Below are positions 1 to 8,532 of a stretch of 64,000 nt of DNA, piece by piece (the stretch's first letter is position 1; every line of letters begins with the position of its first letter). This DNA comes from CAVXGU01 sp963761615 (GTDB lineage: Bacteria; Acidobacteriota; Vicinamibacteria; Vicinamibacterales; CAVVIG01): assembly GCA_963761615.1 (NCBI GenBank), contig CAVXGU010000003.1, positions 1,550,001 to 1,614,000 on the forward strand. The letters are read 5' to 3'. Below the pieces are notes generated by a model, which made no database searches, had not been told where the DNA came from, and saw only the letters and a program-made list of their open reading frames with translations. Position numbers and translations under genes: made by a program.

Positions 1-1536
1 TACCAGGGGGACGTCTACCCGAAGGGGCCGTACCGTCCCGCGCAGGGCGTGCAGCGCGGCAGCGTGATGGAGATGGAGAAGTACCCCGGCGATCCCGAGA
101 CGCCGGGCTGGGGCTCGACGCCCGGCGCGCGGCGCCTCCCGCGCGATCAGGCCGAGTCGCTCCAGAAGATTCCGGTGCTGCCGATCTCCTACGGGGACGC
201 GCAGCCGCTGCTGGCGGCCCTCGGCGGACCGATGGCGCCTGACGCGTGGCGCGGCGCGCTCCCGATCCCGTATCACGTCGGCGCCGGGCCGGCGACGGTG
301 CACCTGGTCGCGAAGTTCAACTGGCAGGTCGTGCCGGCCTACGACGTGATCGCGCGCATTCCCGGCAGCACCTATCCCGACCAGTGGGTCGTGCGCGGCA
401 ATCACTACGACGGCTGGGTCAACGGTGCGGCCGATCCGATCAGCGGCCAGTCGGCCCTGCTGGAGGAAGCGCGGGCGTACGGCGAGCTGCTGAAGCAGGG
501 ATGGAAGCCGAAGCGCACGATCGTCTACTGCGCGTGGGACGGCGAAGAGCCGATGCTGCTGGGATCGACCGAGTGGGCCGAAACCCACCTCGCCGAACTG
601 CAGCAGCACGCTGTCGCGTACATCAACTCGGACGGCAACAGCAAGGGCTACCTGAACGCGGGCGGCAGCTACTCGCTCGAGCACGTCGTGAACGACGTCG
701 CCAAGGACATCACCGACCCCGAGACGGGGCAGTCGGTGTGGACCAAGCTCGAGCAGCGCGACCTCGCGCGTGCGCGGACGCCCGAGGCGCGGGCCGAGGT
801 CATGGACGGCGGGGACCTGCACATCGGCGCGCTGGGCTCCGGCTCCGACTACTCGTCCTTCCTCGATCACGACGGCGTGCCGACGCTGTCGATCGCCTAC
901 GGCGGAGAGGCCAGCAGCGCGGGCGTCTACCACTCGGTCTACGACGACTTCTACTGGTACACGCACTTCGGCGACACCACCTTCGTCTACGGCCGCGCGC
1001 TCGCCCAGACCTACGGCACGCTCATCCTCCGGCTGGCCGATGCCGACGTCCTGCCGTTCCAGTTCTCGGATTTCGCCCAGACCCTCTCGCGCTACCAGAC
1101 CGAGCTCGCGAAGCTGGCGGCGGGTCCGGGCGGATCGACCAACCTCGACCTCGTGCCCCTCACGCAGGCCATCTCCTCGCTGAGCGAGGCCGCCTCGCGG
1201 TACGACTCGACGATTGCCGCCGCCGAGCGCGACGGCAGCGTCTACAAGCTCCCCGCCGCCGATCTGACGGCCCTCAACCAGCTGCTCTACCAGAGCGAAG
1301 AGAAGCTCCTGGCGCCCGACGGGCTGCCGATGCGCTCGTGGTACAAGCACACGATCTACGCCCCCGGGTACTACACCGGCTACGGCGTCAAGACGATGCC
1401 GGGCGTGCGCGAAGCTCTGGAGGCGCACGACTGGAAGACGGCCACCGAGCAGGAAGCCGTGCTGGTCACGGCGCTGAAGGCGTACGCCACGCAGATCGAG
1501 GCCGCGACGTCCAAGGTGGTGGCCGCGGGTCAGTAG
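1..1536 (+). CDS. M28 family metallopeptidase, glutamate carboxypeptidase II-like (5' truncated)
   Basis: The reading frame is open from base 1, so the gene begins upstream of the window; the 512 codons seen are its C-terminal part. The zinc-site motifs of the M28/PSMA family appear in order: NHYD (about 400-411), the bridging Asp in GAADPISG, the general-base pair in WDGEEP (about 535-552), an Asp in INSDGN, and the last His in YHSVYDD. About 180 residues resembling a transferrin-receptor-like dimerisation domain follow. Family members are exported exopeptidases that release C-terminal residues from peptides. The signal peptide is not visible because the start lies outside. It faces the next operon in tandem with a 142-base gap. 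Confidence 0.9.
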   Translation, partial: YQGDVYPKGPYRPAQGVQRGSVMEMEKYPGDPETPGWGSTPGARRLPRDQAESLQKIPVLPISYGDAQPLLAALGGPMAPDAWRGALPIPYHVGAGPATVHLVAKFNWQVVPAYDVIARIPGSTYPDQWVVRGNHYDGWVNGAADPISGQSALLEEARAYGELLKQGWKPKRTIVYCAWDGEEPMLLGSTEWAETHLAELQQHAVAYINSDGNSKGYLNAGGSYSLEHVVNDVAKDITDPETGQSVWTKLEQRDLARARTPEARAEVMDGGDLHIGALGSGSDYSSFLDHDGVPTLSIAYGGEASSAGVYHSVYDDFYWYTHFGDTTFVYGRALAQTYGTLILRLADADVLPFQFSDFAQTLSRYQTELAKLAAGPGGSTNLDLVPLTQAISSLSEAASRYDSTIAAAERDGSVYKLPAADLTALNQLLYQSEEKLLAPDGLPMRSWYKHTIYAPGYYTGYGVKTMPGVREALEAHDWKTATEQEAVLVTALKAYATQIEAATSKVVAAGQ

Positions 1537-1560
1537 TCCCGCGGCTGAACGGCCGGGCGA

Positions 1561-1577
1561 TGCGTCAATATGACGCA
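1561..1577. promoter_or_regulatory. RegA/PrrA-type operator dyad
   Basis: Perfect inverted repeat TGCGTCA-ATA-TGACGCA, which contains GCGTC-N5-GACGC. This matches the GCGNC...GNCGC core reported for RegA/PrrA/ActR/RegR regulators. It lies about 100 bases before the regB-like start, so autoregulation of the kinase/regulator pair is the simplest reading. Two very similar copies occur at 7949 and 8008. Confidence 0.6.
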
Positions 1578-1678
1578 TCGCGACTCCCCGCGCGTCCTCT
1601 ACGCTTGTGTACTCCTGAGGTGTAGTGCGACCCGGTTTGCCGGACGGCCCGGTGCGGGCCCACCTCGAGGCGGCACGC

Positions 1679-2962
1679 ATGCACCCCACAGCCGGCACGC
1701 TGACGGCCACCGGTCGGGAAGAACAGGCCACCGACGTGGTCATGCCGTGGCTGGTGCGGCTGCGGTGGGCCTCCATCGTGGCGCTCGCCGCCGCCGCCGT
1801 GGGCGCGGCCTGGCTCTGGCGCGTCCGCCTGCCGCTCGTGCCGTTCGTCGTCCTGCTCGCGGCCCTCGCGACGACGAACGCCGCGCTGGTGCTCCAGCTC
1901 CAATCGCCGGTGCGCCGGCGGGGCATCGTCGGCGGCGTGCTGGTCGTCGACGTCGCGCTGCTGACCGCCATCCTCTCGCTCGTCGGCGGGCCGCTCAACC
2001 CGTTCAGCATCGTGTACCTCGTCGGCATCACGATTGCCGCGGTCCTGCTCGGCCATCGAGGCGCGTTTGCGATCGCCGTGATTTCGAGCCTGGCCTACGG
2101 CCTGACGTTCTTCATCTATCGGCCCCTCGAGTTCGTCGATACGTCGTTCAGCAGCCGGGCGCTGCCGCTCCATCTGTACGGGATGTGGGTAGCGTTCACC
2201 GCGGCCGCGATGCTCATCGCCTACTTCGTCGGTCGGATCTCCGAGGCGCTCGAGCGGCGTGAACACGAGCTGGAGGAGGCGAGGGCTGTTGCGGCGCGCA
2301 GCGAGCGGCTGGCGGCGCTGCTCTCGCTCGGCGCGGGTGCGGCGCACGAGCTCGCGACGCCGCTCAGCACCATCACGACGGCGGCCGGGGAGCTGGAGCG
2401 CGTCGTCCAGCGGTCGGGCTGGTCGGCGCAGGCGTCGAACTACGTGAGGCTGATTCGGTCGGAGGTGCAGCGCTGCACGGCGGTGCTGGATCAGCTGAGC
2501 GGCCGCGCCGCGTCGGCGGCGGCCGCGGACGATCCCGTCACGGTCTCGAGCCTGGTCGACGACCTCAGAGACCGCCTGGGCGAGTCGCTGGCGGGGCGTC
2601 TCGACGTCGAGATGTCCAGCGCGACCGGCCACGTGGCGGCGCCCGTCGAAGCCCTGCGGCAGACGCTGGTGGCGCTCGTGCGGAACGCGTTCGACGCCTC
2701 GCGGCCGGATCAGGCCGTGACGCTGCGCATCACGCTCGTCGACGGCCTTCGGTTCGAAGTCATCGATCACGGCACGGGCATGACGCCGGAGGTGCTGGGG
2801 CAGGTGGGCGAGCCGTTCTTCACGACAAAGCCGGCCGGCGGGGGGCTCGGCCTGGGCCTGTTCCTGGCGCGCGCCTTCGCGGAACAGATGGGCGGGACGC
2901 TCCGGTGGGATTCGACGATCGGGCGCGGGACGTCCGTCGTCCTGGAATTGCCGGCGACCTAG
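1679..2962 (+). CDS. RegB/PrrB-like redox sensor histidine kinase
   Basis: A 427-residue membrane kinase. Residues 25-185 hold about six hydrophobic segments, with GGPLNPF at 103-109, the motif tied to quinone binding in RegB. The H-box AAHELATPLS places the phospho-acceptor at His223. Cys266 sits in an RCxxVL context 43 residues later, like the redox-active Cys265 of RegB (40 residues after its His225). N and G boxes follow (DHGTGM, GGGLGLGLF). The ATG at 1679 is chosen because GAGG lies 8 bases upstream; a GTG at 1625 would add 18 residues. The regulator gene begins 2 bases after the stop. Family role: sensing respiratory redox state through the quinone pool. The target here is inferred from nearby dyads. 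Confidence 0.88.
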   Translation: MHPTAGTLTATGREEQATDVVMPWLVRLRWASIVALAAAAVGAAWLWRVRLPLVPFVVLLAALATTNAALVLQLQSPVRRRGIVGGVLVVDVALLTAILSLVGGPLNPFSIVYLVGITIAAVLLGHRGAFAIAVISSLAYGLTFFIYRPLEFVDTSFSSRALPLHLYGMWVAFTAAAMLIAYFVGRISEALERREHELEEARAVAARSERLAALLSLGAGAAHELATPLSTITTAAGELERVVQRSGWSAQASNYVRLIRSEVQRCTAVLDQLSGRAASAAAADDPVTVSSLVDDLRDRLGESLAGRLDVEMSSATGHVAAPVEALRQTLVALVRNAFDASRPDQAVTLRITLVDGLRFEVIDHGTGMTPEVLGQVGEPFFTTKPAGGGLGLGLFLARAFAEQMGGTLRWDSTIGRGTSVVLELPAT

Positions 2963-2964
2963 CT

Positions 2965-3504
2965 GTGGGGGAGATCGTCCCGACCATTCTCGTCGTCGAA
3001 GACGACAACGTCTTTCGCCACGTGCTGGTCACGGCGCTCGGCGACCGTGGCTACCACGCCGCGGGCGTGTCGGATGCCGCGTCGGCGATCGCGGCCGCCC
3101 GGGCGGATCCGCCGGAGATGGCGGTCGTCGACCTGCGGCTGCCCGATCGAGGCGGCCTCGAGGTCGTGCGGGAGCTCAAGGCGATCGACCCGACGACCGC
3201 GATCGTCGTCCTGACCGGCTACGGGAGCATCGCCACCGCGCTCGAGAGCATCCGTCTCGGCGCGCTCCACTACCTGACCAAGCCCACCGACGCGGACCGG
3301 ATCCTGGCCGCCTTCGAGCACGGCCTGGCGTCGCGTCCGCGCGACCTGCCCACGGAGCTGCCGTCGCTCGCGCGCGTGGAGTGGGAGTATTTGCAGCGGG
3401 TGCTCACCGACTGCAACGGCAACGTGTCCGAGGCGGCGCGGCAACTCGGCATGCACCGCCGGTCGCTGCAGCGGAAGCTCTCGAAGCACCCGACTCCGAA
3501 GTGA
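2965..3504 (+). CDS. RegA/PrrA/ActR-family response regulator
   Basis: A 179-residue regulator, close to the usual RegA length of about 180. The receiver domain (1-120) has acidic pocket VEDD, phospho-acceptor Asp56 in VVDLRLP, and Lys in LTKPT. A short Fis-type helix-turn-helix ends the protein (CNGNVSEAARQLGMHRRSLQRKL), the hallmark RegA C-terminus. The GTG at 2965 lies 2 bases after the kinase stop; a longer in-frame start at 2905 would overlap the kinase and has no support. In Proteobacteria this regulator controls respiration, photosynthesis and fixation genes. Candidate targets here are genes preceded by GCGNC-N5-GNCGC dyads. Confidence 0.9.
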   Translation: MGEIVPTILVVEDDNVFRHVLVTALGDRGYHAAGVSDAASAIAAARADPPEMAVVDLRLPDRGGLEVVRELKAIDPTTAIVVLTGYGSIATALESIRLGALHYLTKPTDADRILAAFEHGLASRPRDLPTELPSLARVEWEYLQRVLTDCNGNVSEAARQLGMHRRSLQRKLSKHPTPK

Positions 3505-3518
3505 GGCGGCGGGCCGCC
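3505..3518. terminator. short GC hairpin between convergent genes
   Basis: GGCGGC-GG-GCCGCC forms a 6-bp stem directly after the regA-like stop, in the 24-base gap before the convergent tlpA-like stop. It could end transcripts from both sides. There is no T-run, so termination is inferred from position only. Confidence 0.3.
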
Positions 3519-3528
3519 CCCCGCCCGG

Positions 3529-4020
3529 CTACCGGGCGTCCGCGTCGCGGGTCTGCCCGTCCAGCCAGCTCCGGATCGCGCCGAAGTCCACGGTCCCTGC
3601 CTTCGACGTCGTCTTGCCGTCGCTCGTGATCAGGACGTTGAATGGCAGCTCGCCCGCCCAGTCGGGATCGACCTCGAAGCGCAGCCGCTCGAGGAAGCTG
3701 TCGGCGAAGATCCAGTCTTCCGCCGGTGCCAGGCCGTCGCGTTCGAGTGTGGCGCGAATGCGGTTCGGATCTTCGGGCACGGGATCGGCGGCAACGGTGA
3801 CCAGGTCGAGCCCGGGGCGATCGCGCAGCAGGTCGCCCCAGTGCGGCAACTCGGCCAGACACGGGGCGCAGCTCAGGCCCCAGAAGTGCACGATCACCGG
3901 CTGGCCGCGGTGGCTCTGCTGCAGTTCCGTCCAGCTTCCCCTGACGAACGGCTTGAGCGTCGCCGCCTGTCCTGGCCCGGGAGGCAGCAGCAGTCCGAGC
4001 AGCAGCAGTGCGACGTTCAT
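3529..4020 (-). CDS. TlpA-like exported thioredoxin
   Basis: A 163-residue protein with a hydrophobic N-terminal signal (1-20) and a thioredoxin fold. The redox pair is C51-A-P-C54 in the FWGLSCAPC context, and a LPFNVLI stretch is close to the expected cis-Pro loop. Such proteins reduce periplasmic disulfides, often for cytochrome or metal-centre assembly. Its ATG overlaps the stop of the BNR gene (ATGA), so it is translationally coupled as the third gene of the 7876-to-3529 operon. The setting suggests it keeps thiols reduced for the metal-uptake functions upstream (inference). Confidence 0.85.
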   Translation of the reverse strand: MNVALLLLGLLLPPGPGQAATLKPFVRGSWTELQQSHRGQPVIVHFWGLSCAPCLAELPHWGDLLRDRPGLDLVTVAADPVPEDPNRIRATLERDGLAPAEDWIFADSFLERLRFEVDPDWAGELPFNVLITSDGKTTSKAGTVDFGAIRSWLDGQTRDADAR

Positions 4021-5276
4021 GAGATCGGGTCCAGCGGCATCAGATGATAACCCTCCTTCCGCGTCAGCCATGAGAGGTACGCGTGCTGGCCGTCGCTGAC
4101 GAGCAGGGGGTGGTCGGAGTAGTCCTCCGTGCTGGCGATCACCCGCGGCGAGGACCATGTCGCCCCTTCGTCGCTCGACGCCATGACGTCGACCGTCGTC
4201 CGCGTGCCGTCGAACTCCTTCCAGGCCACCCAGACCTTGCGGCCGACGGCCAGGACGTACGGCCGCGTCGGGTGCCGCGCCGGGTCGCCGAGCGCCGTCG
4301 GCGCGGAGAACGTCGCGCCGCCGTCGGTGGAGCGCGCGTAGAACGATCCCTTTCGCGCCGAGCCTTGCGTGAACCAGACGGCGTGGTAGGTGCCGTCCGG
4401 CGAGATGGCCAGGCTCGGACCGTGGTGCGGGCAGGCGTCGATGACCCAGTGATCCAGGCTGACGCGATGCAGCGGCCCCGGCGTCGACGGGCCGCTGAAG
4501 GTGACGATGGCGTGATCGCGCTCGCTGCCGGCAAAGATGTTCCGGAAGAGGACCACCGGGTCGTCGCCGTGCATGGCGAGGGCGAGACGGCAGCACTCGC
4601 AGCTGTGGTCGTGGACGATGGTGGCCGGCTCGAAGTGCGCTCCGCCGTCGCTCGACCACGCGAACGCGACGGACGCGCCGTCGAACGTGCGCCCGGCCCG
4701 CGTCGCGGCGACGACGTTGCGCTTGTCGAGCCAGAGCGCCAGGACGCGGTCGTTGGCGCCGAGGGCCAGCGTGAGGAAGCGCTGGCTGGCGGTGTTGTCG
4801 GTCAGCGGGTGCGGCGGCGTGAACGTCGCGCCGCCGTCGCGGGATTCGGCGATGAAGATCTCGCCGTTGTAGTTCTCGTCCTTGAAGATCGAGTAGCCGA
4901 CGACAATGCCGCCGTGGCGATCGACGAGGATCTGGGGCCGGGCGTCGGGCCCGTTGTCCATGGTCGCCGGCTTCGGCGTCACCAGAACGGCGGGCGAGAA
5001 ACTGCGACCCAGATCGGTCGAGCGGGCGACGGAAACCTGGCCCGCCGCCGTCCACGTGAGCCAGAGCGCGCCATCCGGTCCGAAGTACGGCGTGGCGGCG
5101 GTGGCGCAGGCCAGGGTCGGCTGGTTGCAGAAGCCGGAGGGAGCCATGGCCATCGGCATCTTCGATTGATCGGCCGAGGCGGCCGGACCCGAGAACGCGC
5201 CAGCGCTCAACGCGAGCGCGAGACCCGCCGGCAGGAGCCGGAGACTCCGAGGCAAACGGGAGGCCAGAGACGTCAT
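4017..5276 (-). CDS. exported BNR/sialidase-fold repeat protein
   Basis: A 419-residue protein with a signal peptide (about 1-35) and repeated Asp-box-like SxDxGxxF segments (STDLGRSF, SRDGGATF, SSDGGAHF, STDGGATF, SSDEGATW), typical of a six-bladed BNR beta-propeller. No sialidase Arg triad is evident, so glycosidase activity should not be assumed. A Met-rich start of the mature protein (KMPMAMAPSGFC) and a CECC cluster mid-protein could bind soft metals. ATGA overlaps join it to the TonB receptor upstream and TlpA downstream. I infer a periplasmic or surface partner of that receptor; the substrate is unknown. Confidence 0.8.
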   Translation of the reverse strand: MTSLASRLPRSLRLLPAGLALALSAGAFSGPAASADQSKMPMAMAPSGFCNQPTLACATAATPYFGPDGALWLTWTAAGQVSVARSTDLGRSFSPAVLVTPKPATMDNGPDARPQILVDRHGGIVVGYSIFKDENYNGEIFIAESRDGGATFTPPHPLTDNTASQRFLTLALGANDRVLALWLDKRNVVAATRAGRTFDGASVAFAWSSDGGAHFEPATIVHDHSCECCRLALAMHGDDPVVLFRNIFAGSERDHAIVTFSGPSTPGPLHRVSLDHWVIDACPHHGPSLAISPDGTYHAVWFTQGSARKGSFYARSTDGGATFSAPTALGDPARHPTRPYVLAVGRKVWVAWKEFDGTRTTVDVMASSDEGATWSSPRVIASTEDYSDHPLLVSDGQHAYLSWLTRKEGYHLMPLDPIS

Positions 5277-7876
5277 GGATTCACGCGCTTTCCCCGCAGG
5301 GCGTTCATCACGTCCACCGAGAACTCGGCGAAGAACTCCCGGCCGGGATACGGGTGGAAGACGAACGCCTTCTTGTTCGTCAGGTTGTCGATCCCGAACG
5401 ACAGCTGGCCGCCCGTCGGCAGGGCGTAGCTCAACTTGGTGTCCAGGAAGAGGTACGGGTCGATCGCTCCGAACACGCCGATCACATGGTCGCCGTTGTC
5501 GAGGTCGCTGTACTCGTTGCTCACGTAGCGCGCTCCCAGCGAAGCCATCCAGTGCGGGTTGACGTGATAGATGCCGAACAGTCCCATGCGCACTCTGGGC
5601 ATGCGTGGAAACGTATTGCCCACCCAGGACGGCTTCAGTGTGTCCTTTGCGATCTTGGCCTCCGTGAACGTCGTGTTCACCTCGATGTCGACTGGCGAAT
5701 GAAACACCTGACGCTCGTCGAAAACCAGCTCCACCCCGTTCGTGATCACCTTGTCGATCGGCAGGAACGAGTAGATGCTGCCCCCCACGTACTGGTACTG
5801 CGTGAAGATTGTGTTGGCCACGTCGTCGCGGAAGATATTCACCTCGACGCGTCCGCCGCCCAGGCCCTCCTGGATGCTGAGGTTGTGATGGATCCCGACC
5901 TCGGGGGCGAGGCCGGCGTCGCTGAGCTGCGTGCCGTACGTGTGGACCTCGTTGTCGAAGAGCTCTTCGACGATCGGGAACCGGACGGCTCGCGCGATCG
6001 AGTACTGCACGCGCAGCCGGCTGGCCGGCTCCCACCCGAGCGAGGCCTTCGGCGAGAACATCGACAGGCTGCGGCTCGGCTGCGAGAGATTGAGCGTGGA
6101 GGTTTCGGCGAACCCGTCCGTTTCCTGCCAGAACTCCTGGCGACCGCCCAGCGTCAGTTCCCAGTCCGGGCGGAAGCGCCAGCCGAGCTGCACGAAGGCC
6201 GCGTTGGTCATCGTCCTGCCGCCGCTGTCGCTCGTGAGCGAGTCCTGCGTCTTCTGGAGGTAGTTCATCGACGCGTACTGCGCGACGCCGAGCCGGTCCC
6301 GGGACAGCTGGTAGCCCGTCACGAAGTCGAGATTGGGATTCGAGGCGAACTCGGGGTTGGTGAGCTTGACGTCCACCGTGGTCCACCCGGTGTGGTCGTA
6401 GAACGTCAGGAGGCCCGAGCCGTTGTTCATCGGATCCTGCGGACTGACGTTTGAATCGGCTTCCACGTCGTGGAGGGTGGCGAAGCGGCTCACGGTCGTG
6501 TCGAGCAGCCAGCTGTTGTCGAGGACGCCGTTCAGCTCCCATGCGCCGAACAGGGACGTGCGCGAGCGATCCGTCGTCCCGAGGAGACTGGGGTCGACGT
6601 TGAACGCCTGGCCGTTGATCGAGGCGTCCATCGTGGTGCTGTTGCCGTCGCCCCAGATCGTGTTGCCGTTGGCGTCGCGCAGGTAGTCCTGCGCGCCCTG
6701 CGTCTGGTCCCGCCGGTTCTCGTAGGCCAGCGTGAAACGCGACTTCCAGTTGTCGCTGTGCTGAACGCCGACCTTGGCCTTGACGAGGTCGGACCGGGTG
6801 GGATTCGTGCCCTGGTTGCCCCAGATGACGGAGGGCACGTTGCGGTAATCGACCGTCTGCAGGGCCCCCGTCACGACCGGCTGGCCGGCCGCCGGCTTCA
6901 GGACGTTGTTCAACGCGTACTCCATCGGCTGACCGGTGTTCTGCAGGTGGTTCTCGAGCACGTCGAAGCTGACCCGGCCGTAGCGGTCGCCATAGGAAAC
7001 CGTGGACTGGCCGCCGCCCAGGTTGTCGTTGGATCCGTCGAACGCGTAGTTCTGACCGAAGAAGTTGCCGTCGATGTGCAGCTGGCGGCTCGCGGGCATC
7101 TTCGTCGTGTACTTCACGACGCCGCCCATGGCGTTGCCGCTGTACTCCGCCGAGAACGGCCCGTAGATCACCTCGGCCGACGTCACTTCCTCGGGTGCCA
7201 CGAGCGACCATCGCGGGGCCCCGTCCCACCGCGTCTGCAGCGGGTTGCTCAGCGGCACGCCATCGGCGTACACGAGCGCCCGCGCCGTCTGGAACATGTT
7301 CGCGCCGCGCATCCCGAGCGTCCCGTTCGGATCGCCGATATACCGGCGCCTGACGACGACACCGGGCTGGTAGTTGAGAACGTCCTCGGACGTCACCGTG
7401 TTCAGGCTGGCGATCTGCGTGGCGGTGATGAAGTTGGCGGGGCTCGAGTAGTCCGTGCGCCGCTGGCTGACGGTCGGCTTCACCGTGACCTGCTCGGCCG
7501 GACCCGCCGGGGAAAGGCGGATGTCCAGTGTCAGGGTCTGGCCCGACTTCAGGACCATCTCCTCGCTCAGGAAATCGGAGAAGCCGCTCAACTTGGCCTC
7601 GACGTGGTAGCGGCCGGCGTCGAGAGCGTACTGACCGTATCGGCCCTCCGCATCCGTGACGAGCGACCACGATCGGTTGGTGGCGAGATCGTGAATCTCG
7701 ATGTCGGCTCCGGGAACGGCGAGGCCCTGGGCATCGGTCACGGCGCCCACGATGCTGCCCTTCATCGTCTGATTCTGGGCGCGGGCGGCCGGAGGCCTCG
7801 CGAGTCCGTACAGGAGGACGGCTCCTCCAGCAACGAAGATCATCCGGTGTCGGGTGACGGCAGGTATGAGCGGCAT
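5273..7876 (-). CDS. TonB-dependent outer-membrane receptor with CarboxypepD_reg domain
   Basis: An 867-residue receptor: signal peptide 1-34 ending ARA-QN, a carboxypeptidase-regulatory-like domain (about 40-120), a plug domain with RGANMFQTARALVYADGVPL, then the 22-strand barrel ending in an aromatic-rich C-terminus. ATG at 7876 is preferred because GGAG lies 6 bases upstream; an in-frame ATG at 7888 has no ribosome site. It heads an operon with the BNR and TlpA genes, linked by ATGA overlaps. Two RegA-type dyads lie in its 214-base upstream region, shared with the divergent small Cys/His protein. Metal complex uptake is inferred from neighbours. Confidence 0.88.
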   Translation of the reverse strand: MPLIPAVTRHRMIFVAGGAVLLYGLARPPAARAQNQTMKGSIVGAVTDAQGLAVPGADIEIHDLATNRSWSLVTDAEGRYGQYALDAGRYHVEAKLSGFSDFLSEEMVLKSGQTLTLDIRLSPAGPAEQVTVKPTVSQRRTDYSSPANFITATQIASLNTVTSEDVLNYQPGVVVRRRYIGDPNGTLGMRGANMFQTARALVYADGVPLSNPLQTRWDGAPRWSLVAPEEVTSAEVIYGPFSAEYSGNAMGGVVKYTTKMPASRQLHIDGNFFGQNYAFDGSNDNLGGGQSTVSYGDRYGRVSFDVLENHLQNTGQPMEYALNNVLKPAAGQPVVTGALQTVDYRNVPSVIWGNQGTNPTRSDLVKAKVGVQHSDNWKSRFTLAYENRRDQTQGAQDYLRDANGNTIWGDGNSTTMDASINGQAFNVDPSLLGTTDRSRTSLFGAWELNGVLDNSWLLDTTVSRFATLHDVEADSNVSPQDPMNNGSGLLTFYDHTGWTTVDVKLTNPEFASNPNLDFVTGYQLSRDRLGVAQYASMNYLQKTQDSLTSDSGGRTMTNAAFVQLGWRFRPDWELTLGGRQEFWQETDGFAETSTLNLSQPSRSLSMFSPKASLGWEPASRLRVQYSIARAVRFPIVEELFDNEVHTYGTQLSDAGLAPEVGIHHNLSIQEGLGGGRVEVNIFRDDVANTIFTQYQYVGGSIYSFLPIDKVITNGVELVFDERQVFHSPVDIEVNTTFTEAKIAKDTLKPSWVGNTFPRMPRVRMGLFGIYHVNPHWMASLGARYVSNEYSDLDNGDHVIGVFGAIDPYLFLDTKLSYALPTGGQLSFGIDNLTNKKAFVFHPYPGREFFAEFSVDVMNALRGKRVNP

Positions 7877-7948
7877 GTACGACTCCATGAGCGCACGTCG
7901 GCGTGCGAGCAGTCTTCAGTCACACTACTCGCGGCAGCCGCTCGGAAC

Positions 7949-7965
7949 TGCGTCACGTTGTCGCA
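7949..7965. promoter_or_regulatory. RegA-type operator dyad 1 in divergent promoter
   Basis: TGCGTCA-CGT-TGTCGCA, containing GCGTC-N5-GTCGC. It lies about 73 bases before the minus-strand TonB receptor start and 126 before the plus-strand small protein. It differs from the perfect dyad at 1561 only in the spacer and one arm base. Confidence 0.6.
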
Positions 7966-8007
7966 CGAATCGTCGGCGTGCGCGATCATGTCGTGCGGAG
8001 CGATGCC

Positions 8008-8024
8008 TGCGTCAGATTGTCGCA
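8008..8024. promoter_or_regulatory. RegA-type operator dyad 2 in divergent promoter
   Basis: TGCGTCA-GAT-TGTCGCA, with the same arms as the copy at 7949. The two start 59 bases apart and could bind regulator cooperatively between the divergent TonB-receptor operon and the 8091 gene. Confidence 0.6.
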
Positions 8025-8090
8025 GGCCGTGTGCGGCGTGACGTTCCGCTGAGATCGCGATCGTCGGCGGCGTGGTAGTCTGGCAAGACG

Positions 8091-8465
8091 ATGCGCGCAT
8101 TCCGGCGTCACATCGCGTGGCTGACGATCGCCTGGTTGTTCTGTCAGGGCGCGGGACTGTCGGCCACACCCCTGGCGATCTGCCGCGCGTGCATCTCGTC
8201 GGCCCATGAACTGCCCGAGTGCTGCCGGCATCTCCAGCCGGGGCAGACATGCCCCATGCACGGCCCGGCGAGCACGGCCTGCCATCTCGACGCGAGCTGT
8301 CCGCAGCACGACGCCGTGTTGTTGTCGCTCCTGGCGACGCTGGCCGGACCGCCGGCCGCTCGCGTCGCCGTCGTACGGGTCGCGAGTGTCGAAGGTCTGC
8401 CGCCGACGCCCGACGCCGTCGAGCGTCTCCTCTCCCGCGTGCCTTCGCCACCTCCCCGCGTCTGA
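8091..8465 (+). CDS. small exported Cys/His-rich protein, possible metal binder
   Basis: A 124-residue protein with an N-terminal hydrophobic segment (about 8-26), then ICRAC, PECCRH and TCPMHG clusters and further Cys/His residues between about 27 and 70. A second apolar stretch and a Pro-rich tail follow. No named family recognised. The Cys-Cys-His-Met content resembles small periplasmic copper binders, and the gene sits directly before an OprC-like receptor. The ATG at 8091 has no strong ribosome site, but the start fits the signal peptide. Copper sensing or delivery is inference. Confidence 0.6.
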   Translation: MRAFRRHIAWLTIAWLFCQGAGLSATPLAICRACISSAHELPECCRHLQPGQTCPMHGPASTACHLDASCPQHDAVLLSLLATLAGPPAARVAVVRVASVEGLPPTPDAVERLLSRVPSPPPRV

Positions 8466-8532
8466 GCAGCTGCGTCCTTCAGCCGTTCAAGCGTGGCCGC
8501 CCGAGTGGTGGCGTGAGGAGGTGTGTTCGTCC

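Noticed and set aside
8206..8532. Extended N-terminus for the OprC-like receptor
   Set aside because: The 109 extra codons are Arg/Ser-rich and overlap the small Cys/His protein; a signal peptide begins at 8533.
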